A stretch of 14,754 bases of DNA, from NCBI GenBank assembly GCA_946409885.1, contig CAMJYF010000012.1, positions 1 to 14,754 on the forward strand. The letters run 5' to 3'. The DNA comes from an uncultured Clostridia bacterium. GTDB lineage: Bacteria > Bacillota > Clostridia > Oscillospirales > Acutalibacteraceae. Position 1 is the first letter of the stretch. The number at the start of each line of letters is the position of its first letter. The notes beneath the pieces are model-generated. The model did not search any database. It saw only the letters and a program-made list of their open reading frames with translations, and had not been told where the DNA came from. A program made the position numbers and the translations under genes. Of the stretch, positions 5,189 through 12,113 are shown piece after piece.

Positions 5189-5247
5189 CAGTCGGCTGCG
5201 CCGTCTGTTATCAGTCGCCAGTCGCCAGTCGTGAGTCGCCAGTCCCT
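5185..5247. repeat. Heptamer element B (half element)
   Basis: The hairpin ATAACAG-t-CGGC / GCCG-t-CTGTTAT (5185-5211) contains the metQ stop codon TAA (5186-5188). Four AGTCGNN units follow from 5213 (NN = CC, CC, TG, CC), then AGTCCC leading into CCCTTCGGG. The same CCCTTCGGG follows the heptamers in element C. No mirrored right arm was found, so this is a solo or decayed half. The hairpin may also serve as the metQ 3' end, though there is no T tract. Confidence 0.7.
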
Positions 5248-5339
5248 TCGGGAAGGCGGCAGAAAAGATATCCCGCGTTTCCGTATGGAAGGCGCTTGAT
5301 CTGACGATTGGCTGCCGGCGGCTGATTTTTAAATAGAGA

Positions 5340-5368
5340 TTGATTTTCGCGCAAAATAATGCTATCAT
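5340..5368 (+). promoter_or_regulatory. Sigma-A promoter upstream of metNI
   Basis: TTGATT (5340-5345), a 17-base spacer and TATCAT (5363-5368) predict transcription from about 5375. It would give metN-metI their own supply independent of the metQ attenuator, with a leader of about 265 bases. Confidence 0.65.
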
Positions 5369-5397
5369 AAAGCACAGAAAACGCATACGGGGTGGTC

Positions 5398-5592
5398 ATG
5401 ATGAGCATGGAGGACTGCGACGAGTTGCTGGAATGCGCCGCAACGGACGCGGCCATTACCGCCGCGGAAGCCGGTTTACGGCAGGGCGGCGGGCTGCATC
5501 CGGCGGAGGAGGCCTTTGCGGCTTTGCGGAGGAAACACTTTGGAGACGCAAGAGGCGCTGCTGACAGAAGGCGCCTTGTGGGAATTGGATGA
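5398..5592 (+). CDS. Small ORF between metQ and metN, possibly frameshifted
   Basis: This ORF starts MMSMEDCDELLEC about 23 bases after the predicted transcription start and ends at TGA 5590-5592. A GTG at 5392 would add two residues. The middle (DAAITAAEAGLRQG, then AEEAFAALRRKHFG) weakly resembles the toxin-binding tail of Phd/RelB-type antitoxins. From about 5540 another frame looks more protein-like (TQEALLTEGALWELDEIYG) and stops at 5645-5647, overlapping the metN start. It may therefore be one small gene of about 80 codons broken by a frameshift. The Met- and Cys-rich start is also compatible with a second leader peptide. I do not recognise the product. Confidence 0.35.
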   Translation: MMSMEDCDELLECAATDAAITAAEAGLRQGGGLHPAEEAFAALRRKHFGDARGAADRRRLVGIG

Positions 5593-5639
5593 GATATACG
5601 GTACGCAAAAAGCAATTGCTGATACCGACGAGATAGAAA

Positions 5640-6638
5640 ATGATTGAACTGAAACATTTGACAAAGACCTTTCACACCGCGTCGGGGGACGTGCCGGCGC
5701 TGTCCGACGTGTCGCTGACCGTTGAAGACGGCGATATCTACGGCATCATCGGCATGTCCGGCGCGGGCAAAAGCACGCTGGTGCGCTGCATCAATATGCT
5801 GGAGCGGCCCACGGACGGGCAGGTGCTGATCAACGGCGTGGATATCGGCTCCCTTTCCAAAAAGGAGCTGCGGGCCCAGCGGCGGGAGATCACCATGATC
5901 TTTCAGAGCTTTAACCTGCTGATGCAGCGCACCTGCCTGCGGAACGTGTGTTTTCCGCTGGAGCTGGCGGGCGTGAAAAAGCAGGACGCCAGAAAACGCG
6001 CCATGGAGCTGCTGGAGATCGTGGGCCTGCCCGATAAGGCGGAGGCCTACCCGGCGCAGCTTTCCGGCGGCCAGCAGCAGCGTATCGCCATCGCCCGGGC
6101 GCTGGCCAGCTCCCCCAAGGTGCTGCTGTGCGACGAAGCCACCAGCGCGCTGGACCCCAAAACCACCCATTCCATTCTGGAGCTGATACGGGATATCAAC
6201 GCCAAGATGGGCATCACCGTCATCGTCATCACCCACCAGATGAGCGTGGTGGAGGACATCTGCCGCCACGTGGCCATTCTGGACGGGGGCAAGGTGGTGG
6301 AGGAAGGAAGCGTCAGCGACGTGTTCGCCTCGCCGAAATCCGACGCCGCCCGGCGTCTGGTGTTCCCGGAGGGCTATACCCCCTCCGTGTTTGACGCGGA
6401 CCCCGACGTACATAAGATCCGGGTGCTGTTCAACGGCGACGATACGGCCACGGAGCCGGTGATCGCCAAAATGGCCGTGGAGCTGGGGGTGTTCGCCAAC
6501 ATTATGGCGGCCTCCACCAAAACGGTGCAGGGCAAGGCCTACGGCACCATGCTGCTGGGGGTGGACAGCGCGGAGGAGGCCATCCGTCTGATCGACTACC
6601 TGAAGCGATACGGCGTTTACGCGGAGGAGGTGCGCTGA
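5640..6638 (+). CDS. metN: Methionine ABC transporter ATP-binding protein
   Basis: The protein has 332 residues. Walker A is GMSGAGKST (38-46), the Q-loop is FQSFNLL (Gln89), the ABC signature is LSGGQQQR (141-148), Walker B is VLLCDEATSALD (Asp165, Glu166), and the switch His is His199 in ITHQ. Residues about 258-332 form the NIL domain found in MetN, which binds methionine in the cytoplasm and inhibits transport when the pool is full. The FQSFNLL and NIL features separate MetN from other polar amino-acid ATPases. It starts at ATG 5640. Its stop codon overlaps the metI start by one base (TGATG), showing tight coupling. It powers import of methionine delivered by MetQ. Confidence 0.95.
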   Translation: MIELKHLTKTFHTASGDVPALSDVSLTVEDGDIYGIIGMSGAGKSTLVRCINMLERPTDGQVLINGVDIGSLSKKELRAQRREITMIFQSFNLLMQRTCLRNVCFPLELAGVKKQDARKRAMELLEIVGLPDKAEAYPAQLSGGQQQRIAIARALASSPKVLLCDEATSALDPKTTHSILELIRDINAKMGITVIVITHQMSVVEDICRHVAILDGGKVVEEGSVSDVFASPKSDAARRLVFPEGYTPSVFDADPDVHKIRVLFNGDDTATEPVIAKMAVELGVFANIMAASTKTVQGKAYGTMLLGVDSAEEAIRLIDYLKRYGVYAEEVR

Positions 6639-7345
6639 TGTTTACCAATGTGTTTACCCCGGAAAGCTGGGCGGAGGCCGTCTCCGTCATCAAATCCGAG
6701 TTTTTGATGGGCATATGGGAGACCTTTTACGTGACGGTGGTCTCCACCTTTTTCGCGCTGGTCATCGGCCTGCCCCTGGGCGTGCTGCTGGTGGCCGGGG
6801 ATAAGGACGGCGTGCTGCCGCTGCCCCGGGCCCTGATGCAGGTGCTGAACGTGATCATCAACCTGCTGCGGTCCATCCCGTTCCTGATCCTGATGATCAT
6901 GGCCTTTCCCATCGCGCGGCTGCTGATCGGCACCACCATCGGCACCAAGGCCAGTATCGTCCCGCTGGTGATCGCGGCCTTCCCCTTTGTGGCGCGGCTG
7001 GTGGAATCCAGCCTGCGGGAGGTAAACCCCAACATCATAGAGGCGGCCCAGAGCATGGGCGCCTCCCCCCTGCAGATCATCTGCAAGGTGATGCTGCCGG
7101 AAAGCGTGCCCTCCCTGATCTCCAACGCCACCATCGCCATCACTACCATTCTGGGCTATTCCGCCATGAGCGGCATCATCGGCGGCGGCGGGCTCGGCAA
7201 GATCGCCATCAACTACGGCTATTACCGGTACAAATACCTTATCATGTACGCGGCGGTGATTCTGCTGGTGCTGCTGGTGCAGCTGTTCCAGTCCCTGGGC
7301 ACCAGGCTGGCCGTGAAGATGGATAAACGGCTGAAGAACAACTGA
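6638..7345 (+). CDS. metI: Methionine ABC transporter permease
   Basis: This 235-residue integral membrane protein has five likely membrane segments (about 25-53, 66-97, 104-125, 160-185 and 198-222). The EAA loop that docks on the ATPase is EAAQSMGASPLQIICKVMLPE (about 135-155), with the conserved Gly141. IIGGGGLGKIAINYGYYRY (about 180-198) is typical of MetI. Length matches the family. The start overlaps the metN stop, so the two are translated together. With MetN it forms the transport channel for L-methionine and possibly D-methionine. A heptamer repeat element begins 18 bases after the stop. Confidence 0.95.
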   Translation: MFTNVFTPESWAEAVSVIKSEFLMGIWETFYVTVVSTFFALVIGLPLGVLLVAGDKDGVLPLPRALMQVLNVIINLLRSIPFLILMIMAFPIARLLIGTTIGTKASIVPLVIAAFPFVARLVESSLREVNPNIIEAAQSMGASPLQIICKVMLPESVPSLISNATIAITTILGYSAMSGIIGGGGLGKIAINYGYYRYKYLIMYAAVILLVLLVQLFQSLGTRLAVKMDKRLKNN

Positions 7346-7363
7346 GCGGAGGAAGGAAAAGGG

Positions 7364-7552
7364 GGATTTGGCGAGCCGTTGGCTCGAGTCGCCAGTCGCA
7401 AGTCGTGAGTCGTAAGAAGCCCTTCGGGCGTTCCTGTTTTGCGTTGAAAATCAAGGGATTCCTATTCTGACAGAACAACTATTTCTTACGACTTGCGACT
7501 CACGACTTACGACTGTTTAGCGAGCCAACAGCTCGCTAAACTTCAATTTCCC
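7364..7552. repeat. Heptamer inverted-repeat element C
   Basis: The left arm is GGATTTGG, hairpin CGAGCC-GTT-GGCTCG (7372-7386), then four AGTCGNN units from 7387 (NN = CC, CA, TG, TA) and AGAAGCC. The right arm, on the minus strand, is GGAAATTGAAG, a perfect 11-bp hairpin GTTTAGCGAGC/GCTCGCTAAAC (7515-7541), then four AGTCGNN units (NN = TA, TG, CA, TA) and AGAAATA. The arms are the same module in opposite orientation. The centre (about 7425-7480) is unique and includes GCCCTTCGGGC. It is the best preserved copy in the window. Confidence 0.8.
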
Positions 7553-7569
7553 TCTTTCCTCTCAAACGC

Positions 7570-7605
7570 AAAAAACCGGCCCGGAAGCAGCTGTTCCGGG
7601 CCGGT
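7570..7605 (-). terminator. Intrinsic terminator of mgtE
   Basis: ACCGGCCCGGAA (7575-7586) and TTCCGGGCCGGT (7594-7605) form a perfect 12-bp stem with a 7-base loop. On the minus strand the stem is followed by six T. It lies 18 bases past the mgtE stop codon. The plus-strand side is only T-rich (TCGATTATTTTC), so weak bidirectional action is possible. Confidence 0.9.
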
Positions 7606-7623
7606 CGATTATTTTCTTCAAGG

Positions 7624-9000
7624 TTATTTCGGCATCAGGAAGGCGTTGGCCAGGGACAGGTAGATGATCAGGGTGACCAGGTCCACGATGGTGGTCAGCA
7701 TGGGACCGGCCATCAGCGCCGGGTCCAGATGGATGAGCTTGGCCCCGATGGGCAGCGTGCAGCCCATGAGCTTGGCCACGATGACGGCGAACACCATGGC
7801 GGCGGAGACCACCAGGAACACGTGGATATCGTGAGAGCCGGTGGCGGAGAATTGGGAGAGCAGGAACATTCTGCCGATGTTCACCGCGCCCAGGATCAGG
7901 CCGCAGATCACGGCCACCCGCAGCTCCTTCCACACGATCTTTAAGTAGTCCTTGGGGGTGATGTCGCCCACGGCAAGGCCGCGAATGATAAGGGTGGAGG
8001 CCTGGTTGCCGGAGTTGCCGCCCGTATCCATCAGCATGGGGATGCAGGCGGTAAGGCCCGCCACGGCGGAAAGGGTGGTTTCAAAATTATCGATCAGCTT
8101 GCCGGTGAAGGTGGCGGAGACCATCAGGATCAGCAGCCACACGATACGGTGGCGCACGTGGCTGAACACGCCGGTCTTTAAGTAGCCCTCGTCGGAGTGC
8201 TGCACCTTGGCCATCTTTTCAAAGTCCTCGGTGGCCTCTTCTTCAATAACGTCCACGATGTCGTCGACGGTGATGATGCCCACCAGCCGGTTTTCGTTGT
8301 CCACCACGGGCACGCTCAGCAGGTCGTATTTTTTGACGATGGCCGCCACGTCCTCCTGGTCGTCGTGGGTGTTCACGGAGATCAGCTTGGCGTCGTCCTC
8401 CATGATGTCCCGCACCAGGGTATCCTCTTTGAACAGCAGCAGGTGCAGCAGCGGCACGCTGCCAAGCAGGGTGTGCTGGGCGTCCGTACAGTAGCAGGTG
8501 TAAACCGTCTCTTTGTCCAGGCCCGTGCGGCGGATGCTCTCAATGGCGTCCCGGGCGGTCATGTCGTCCCGCAGCTGCACCATCTCGATGGTCATGATGC
8601 TGCCGGCCGAGGACTCGGGGTAGTTCATGAACTTGTTGATCAGCTTGCGGGTCTCCGGGGTGGCCTGCTCCAGCACGCGGGTCACCACGTTGGCGGGCAC
8701 CTCCTCCAGAAAGTCCACCGCGTCGTCGATATACAGCTCGTTGACCAGGCCCTGCAGCTCCCGGTCGGAGATCATCTTCACGATCTCCGTCTGGCTTTCC
8801 GGTTCCAGATACGCAAAAACCTCCGCCGACATATCCTTTGACATGATCCGGAACAACCGCAGCCGTTTTACCGGCTCCAGCTGCTCCATGATCTCGGCAA
8901 TATCGACAGAGTTGATCTCGCCCAGCATACTGCGCAGGGCGGTAAATTCGTTTTTGTCAAGAAGAGAGCTGACGATCTTCAGCAGCGTCTCAAATTCCAT
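7624..9000 (-). CDS. mgtE: Mg2+ transporter MgtE
   Basis: The protein has 458 residues from ATG 9000; an in-frame TTG at 9003 is less likely. Residues 1-130 are the MgtE N domain, an acidic helical Mg2+ sensor. Residues about 135-255 hold two CBS domains, the second ending VGIITVDDIVDVIEEEATED. A connecting helix follows, then about five membrane segments from 285 to 455. The family signature PMLMDTGGNSGNQASTLIIRGLA is at 321-343. The pore region keeps LDPALMAGPMLTTIVD, with Asp440 matching the Mg2+-selecting Asp of the Thermus protein by motif. It is a Mg2+-gated, Mg2+-selective channel of the cytoplasmic membrane. The ribosome site GGAGGAGG is buried in a terminator-like hairpin just upstream, so expression is probably conditional. 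Confidence 0.95.
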   Translation of the reverse strand: MEFETLLKIVSSLLDKNEFTALRSMLGEINSVDIAEIMEQLEPVKRLRLFRIMSKDMSAEVFAYLEPESQTEIVKMISDRELQGLVNELYIDDAVDFLEEVPANVVTRVLEQATPETRKLINKFMNYPESSAGSIMTIEMVQLRDDMTARDAIESIRRTGLDKETVYTCYCTDAQHTLLGSVPLLHLLLFKEDTLVRDIMEDDAKLISVNTHDDQEDVAAIVKKYDLLSVPVVDNENRLVGIITVDDIVDVIEEEATEDFEKMAKVQHSDEGYLKTGVFSHVRHRIVWLLILMVSATFTGKLIDNFETTLSAVAGLTACIPMLMDTGGNSGNQASTLIIRGLAVGDITPKDYLKIVWKELRVAVICGLILGAVNIGRMFLLSQFSATGSHDIHVFLVVSAAMVFAVIVAKLMGCTLPIGAKLIHLDPALMAGPMLTTIVDLVTLIIYLSLANAFLMPK

Positions 9001-9001
9001 C

Positions 9002-9033
9002 AAAAAAGCCTCCTCCGCCGCAGCGGAAAAGGC
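9002..9033 (-). terminator. Leader terminator hairpin that buries the mgtE ribosome site
   Basis: On the minus strand GCCTTTTCCGC (9033-9023) pairs over 11 positions (two G-U) with GCGGAGGAGGC (9018-9008), and six T follow (9007-9002). One base later comes the mgtE ATG. The 3' arm contains the ribosome site GGAGGAGG, so the stem would both end transcription and block initiation. Confidence 0.7.
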
Positions 9034-9096
9034 ACGAACAAACGCCGGAAGAACGCCTGCAAGGCGCTTACGGTTCTGTGCGCGGTTCCGTTGCGG
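9018..9096 (-). promoter_or_regulatory. Candidate antiterminator in the mgtE leader
   Basis: In the minus-strand RNA, CCGCAACGGAA (9096-9086) can pair with TTCCGCTGCGG (9028-9018) with one mismatch, and GCAC just downstream can pair with GTGC. This uses the 5' arm of the terminator and would free the ribosome site. The upstream strand lies inside the small leader ORF, so translation would interfere with it. Confidence 0.45.
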
Positions 9097-9112
9097 ATAT
9101 TATTTTCTTCAT
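9068..9112 (-). CDS. Possible leader peptide MKKIISATEPRTEP
   Basis: A 14-codon ORF in the mgtE leader ends in EPRTEP and TAA (9070-9068). Its codons overlap the antiterminator strand. Glu-Pro-rich nascent chains are known to destabilise ribosomes at low Mg2+, as in the MgtL leader peptide of enterobacterial mgtA, which makes the composition suggestive. Against it, no good ribosome site precedes the ATG, and an ORF this short occurs easily by chance. Confidence 0.33.
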   Translation of the reverse strand: MKKIISATEPRTEP

Positions 9113-9187
9113 ACTACTTCGGGGACGTTGTCCGTCGGAACTGCTCACAAAATCTCACCACACTTATTCATTGATGGTTACGTTAAT

Positions 9188-9216
9188 AGTTTAGCGCCAA
9201 ATGGGGAAATTGTCAA
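9188..9216 (-). promoter_or_regulatory. Sigma-A promoter of mgtE
   Basis: On the minus strand, TTGACA (9216-9211), a 17-base spacer and TAAACT (9193-9188) predict transcription from about 9181. That gives a 180-base leader before the ATG at 9000. I did not see the conserved M-box core in this leader. Confidence 0.75.
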
Positions 9217-9307
9217 GAGAAAATGACAATGATCCCGAAATAACCGATTCTTCCGGTCAGGAGACTCTCAATATGGTCAACCTGGTCAGAATTGTTTTAA
9301 AAACCCC

Positions 9308-9336
9308 TTGCGTTTTGGCGCGGAAACACATATAAT
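9308..9336 (+). promoter_or_regulatory. Sigma-A promoter of phd-vapC
   Basis: TTGCGT (9308-9313), a 17-base spacer and a consensus TATAAT (9331-9336) predict a start near 9343. GACC-5-GGTC (9348-9360) just downstream, and GGTCA repeats at 9275-9288, are candidate sites for antitoxin autoregulation, which is usual in this family. Confidence 0.75.
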
Positions 9337-9385
9337 ATAGACGGAAAGACCGACATGGTCCATAAAGCGGCAAGGAGGAGAACTT

Positions 9386-9625
9386 ATGCAGGTCAATATA
9401 TTGGAAGCGAAAACCAACCTGTCCAGTCTGATCAGGCTGATTGAGACCGGAAAAGAGGAAAAGGTCATTATTGCAAGGTATGGAAAGCCGGTCGTCAAAA
9501 TGGTTGTGTACAATGACGTGCCTGTTTCAAAGAGGATCGGCGTGGCAAAGGGGAAGCTGAAATCCCCCGTAAACCTTGATGAACACAACGATGAAGTGGC
9601 GGCGCTGTTTGGAGGCGGTTTATGA
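9386..9625 (+). CDS. Phd/YefM-family antitoxin
   Basis: The protein has 79 residues. The N-terminal half (MQVNILEAKTNLSSLIRLIE, then EEKVIIARYGKPVVKMV) is the Phd fold, which dimerises and binds operator DNA. The C-terminal tail (about 50-79) should be the flexible toxin-wrapping part, ending DEHNDEVAALFGGGL. A strong AAGGAGGAG site precedes ATG 9386. The stop overlaps the toxin start (ATGA), ensuring coupled translation. The pair is less GC-rich to the eye than metF and sbcDC beside it, which fits acquisition by transfer. It neutralises the PIN-domain toxin and represses its own promoter, by family knowledge. Confidence 0.9.
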   Translation: MQVNILEAKTNLSSLIRLIETGKEEKVIIARYGKPVVKMVVYNDVPVSKRIGVAKGKLKSPVNLDEHNDEVAALFGGGL

Positions 9626-10026
9626 ATCTGCTTCTTGATACCCATATCCTGATCTGGGCGCTGAACGAAGACCCTCGCCTGTCGGAAACAGCGAGGGAGA
9701 TGATCCTGGACGCGGGCAACGTGATATACTACAGTACTGTTTCGGTGTGGGAGATCTCCATAAAACACGCGCTGCACCCGGAGAACGTAGCGTTCAGCGG
9801 CAGGGAGCTGGCCTCCTATTGTCAGAAGGCCGGCTTTCTTTCTTTAGAGATACGGGATAAGCATGTGTTTGCCCTGGAAACGGTCACAAGGCCGGAGAAC
9901 GCGCCAAAACACAGCGATCCTTTCGACAGGATGCTGATTGCGCAGGCGAAGGCGGAAAACATGTCTTTTCTGACGCATGACGCGCTGATTCCGTATTATG
10001 AGGAGAAGTGTATTATTCCGGTATAA
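9622..10026 (+). CDS. VapC-type PIN-domain ribonuclease toxin
   Basis: The protein has 134 residues. The PIN domain acids are visible: Asp6 in LLLDTHILIWAL, Glu44 in SVWEISIKH, Asp99/Asp102 in HSDPFDRMLIAQA, and Asp120 in FLTHD. These coordinate the Mg2+ needed for RNA cleavage, and VapC toxins usually cut tRNA or rRNA. All key residues are intact, so the toxin is probably active and held by the antitoxin. The sequence belongs to the Phd-partnered PIN group (DTHxLxWxL start, DPFDRxLxAQA). The start overlaps the antitoxin stop by four bases. metF starts only 45 bases after the stop, with no clear promoter between, so read-through from the toxin-antitoxin promoter into metF is possible. Confidence 0.92.
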   Translation: MNLLLDTHILIWALNEDPRLSETAREMILDAGNVIYYSTVSVWEISIKHALHPENVAFSGRELASYCQKAGFLSLEIRDKHVFALETVTRPENAPKHSDPFDRMLIAQAKAENMSFLTHDALIPYYEEKCIIPV

Positions 10027-10071
10027 CTGAAACCGCGGATGGAATGAACCGGTGAAAGGAAGTTACGAAAA

Positions 10072-10947
10072 ATGAAGATAACGGAAGTATTGCGACAGGA
10101 CAGGCTGCTGCTGTCCTTTGAGGTGTTCCCGCCCAAGACGGATACGGCGTTTGCCTCGGTGAAAAACGCCACGGAGGAGATGGCCAGGCTGCGGCCCTCA
10201 TTTATGAGCGTCACCTACGGCGCGGGGGGCGGCACCAGCCGCTACACGCTGGACATCGCCCGCAACATCAAAGAGCGCTACGGCGTGCCCACGCTGGCGC
10301 ACCTGACCTGCGTCTCCTCCTCCAAAGAGACGGTCCACGCCCGCATCCGGGAGATCATCGACGCGGGCATTGAGAACGTGATGGCGCTGCGGGGCGACCT
10401 GACGCCGGAGCTGGAGGCCAGCGACCGTTCAAAGTGGGACTACCGCCACGCGGCGGAGCTGGTGCGGGAGCTGAAGGAGAGCGGCGCGGACCTGTGCATC
10501 GGCGGCGCCTGCTACCCGGAGATCCACCCCGAAAGCCCCAACCAGAAGGAGGATATCCGCTACCTGAAGGAAAAAGTGGAGGCGGGGTGCGAATTTCTGA
10601 CCACCCAGATGTTTTTCGACAACAACCTGCTGTACAACTTTTTGTATAAGATCCGCGAGGCGGGCGTCACCGTGCCCGTCATTCCGGGGGTGATGCCCAT
10701 CACCAACGCCAACCAGGTGGCGCGGGCGGTCAAGCTGTCCGGGTCCTTTATGCCGGTGCGGTTCAAGAGCCTGGTGGATAAGTTCGGCTCCTCCCCCGCC
10801 GCCATGATGCAGGCGGGCATTGCCTACGCCACGGACCAGATTATCGACCTGTACGCCAACGGCATCAAAAACGTCCACGTCTATTCCATGAACAAGCCGG
10901 AGGTGGCGGCAGCCATCCGCCGGAACCTGTCGGATATCGTGGGGTAA
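10072..10947 (+). CDS. metF: 5,10-methylenetetrahydrofolate reductase
   Basis: The protein has 291 residues, close to the usual single-domain bacterial MetF. It is an FAD-containing TIM barrel that makes 5-methyl-THF, the methyl donor for methionine synthesis. Diagnostic stretches are SFEVFPPK with catalytic Glu17, FMSVTYGAGGGTS, NVMALRGD with Asp109 (folate binding), ACYPEIHPES, FLTTQMFFDN with Gln179, and PVIPGVMPI. There is no C-terminal SAM-binding domain, as expected for bacteria. A GAAAGGAAG site precedes ATG 10072. It lies between a toxin-antitoxin pair and sbcDC, not beside metQNI; the sbcD start is 26 bases downstream, suggesting a metF-sbcD-sbcC transcript. No folate or SAM riboswitch and no promoter is evident in the 45 bases upstream. 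Confidence 0.95.
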   Translation: MKITEVLRQDRLLLSFEVFPPKTDTAFASVKNATEEMARLRPSFMSVTYGAGGGTSRYTLDIARNIKERYGVPTLAHLTCVSSSKETVHARIREIIDAGIENVMALRGDLTPELEASDRSKWDYRHAAELVRELKESGADLCIGGACYPEIHPESPNQKEDIRYLKEKVEAGCEFLTTQMFFDNNLLYNFLYKIREAGVTVPVIPGVMPITNANQVARAVKLSGSFMPVRFKSLVDKFGSSPAAMMQAGIAYATDQIIDLYANGIKNVHVYSMNKPEVAAAIRRNLSDIVG

Positions 10948-10973
10948 AACACAGAAAAAAGGAGGCGGCTGCC

Positions 10974-12113
10974 ATGAAACTGATCCACCTGTCCGACCTG
11001 CATCTGGGCAAGCGCGTCAACGAATATTCCATGCTGGAGGACCAGGAGTACATCCTGAAACGGATCCTCGGCGTGATAGATGACGAACAACCGGACGGCG
11101 TGCTGATCGCCGGGGACGTGTACGACAAGTCCGTCCCCTCCGCGGAGGCGGTATTGCTGTTCGATTGGTTCCTGTCCGCGCTGGTGGACAGGCAGATCCC
11201 CGTGTTCGTCATCAGCGGCAATCACGATTCCCCGGAGCGCATCGCCTTCGGGGCGCGCATTATGGACCAGCGCGGGGTACATCTGTCCCCGGTGTACGAC
11301 GGTACGGTGACGCCGGTTCCCCTGACGGATGAATGGGGCACGGTGAACGTGTGGCTGCTGCCCTTCCTGAAGCCCGCCCACGCGCGGCGGTTCTGCGGGG
11401 ACCGGGAGATCGCGACCTATACCCAGGCGATGGCGTTCGCCGTGGAGCAGATGGGCGTGGACCCCGCCCTGCGCAACGTGCTGGTGACGCACCAGTTCGT
11501 CACCGGGGCCAGCCGCAGCGAATCGGAGGAGATCTCCGTGGGCGGCTCCGACAACGTGGACGCGGCCGTGTTCGCGCCCTTCGACTACGTGGCGCTGGGG
11601 CATATCCATTCCCCCCAGAACTGCGGTTCGGACCGGGTGCGCTACTGCGGCACCCCGCTGAAATATTCCTTTTCGGAGGCGGGCGACCAAAAGTCCGTCA
11701 CCGTGGTGGAGCTGCGGGAAAAGGGGAACGTCTCTTACCGTACCGTCCCGCTGGTCCCCCGCCGGGATCTGGTGGAGCTGAAGGGCAGGTACGAGGATCT
11801 GACCCTGCGGTCCTTTTACGAAAACACCACCTGGCAGGAGGATTACACCCACATCACGCTGACGGATGAGGAGGACGTGCCGGACGCCATCGGCAAGCTG
11901 CGCACCGTCTACCGCCACCTGATGAAGCTGGATTACGACAACCGACGCACCCGCGCCAACACCCTGCTGCCGGAAAACGCGGCGCCGGAGACGAAAACGC
12001 CCTTTGCGCTGTTCTCCGATTTTTATGAGGCACAGAACAACCAGCCCATGAGCGGCGAGCAGGCCGCCTTTATGCGGGCGCTGATCGAAAAAACGTGGGA
12101 GGGAGAAGCATGA
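10974..12113 (+). CDS. sbcD: Exonuclease subunit SbcD (Mre11-like)
   Basis: The protein has 379 residues. The metallophosphoesterase motifs are in order: DLHLGK (Asp8, His10), GDVYDKS (Asp48), SGNHDSPER (Asn83, His84), VTHQ (His173) and GHIH (His210, His212). These bind two Mn2+ ions for nuclease action. The C-terminal 110 residues should form the capping and SbcC-binding region. The SbcCD complex cleaves DNA hairpins and blocked double-strand ends, removing long palindromes at replication. A GGAGG site precedes ATG 10974. The stop overlaps the sbcC start by four bases (ATGA), the usual coupled arrangement. Confidence 0.95.
   Translation: MKLIHLSDLHLGKRVNEYSMLEDQEYILKRILGVIDDEQPDGVLIAGDVYDKSVPSAEAVLLFDWFLSALVDRQIPVFVISGNHDSPERIAFGARIMDQRGVHLSPVYDGTVTPVPLTDEWGTVNVWLLPFLKPAHARRFCGDREIATYTQAMAFAVEQMGVDPALRNVLVTHQFVTGASRSESEEISVGGSDNVDAAVFAPFDYVALGHIHSPQNCGSDRVRYCGTPLKYSFSEAGDQKSVTVVELREKGNVSYRTVPLVPRRDLVELKGRYEDLTLRSFYENTTWQEDYTHITLTDEEDVPDAIGKLRTVYRHLMKLDYDNRRTRANTLLPENAAPETKTPFALFSDFYEAQNNQPMSGEQAAFMRALIEKTWEGEA

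Noticed and set aside
9000..9003. TTG start of mgtE one codon upstream
   Set aside because: ATG 9000 is also well spaced from GGAGGAGG and is the preferred start codon.
9001..9181. M-box (ykoK) Mg2+ riboswitch upstream of mgtE
   Set aside because: The characteristic GGTGAGGCTCCTA core is missing; only a short GGTGAGAT resembles it. A covariance search would settle this.
10000..10071. Promoter for metF around TATAAC at 10022
   Set aside because: No acceptable -35 element lies 16-18 bases upstream; the best is 20 bases away and poor.
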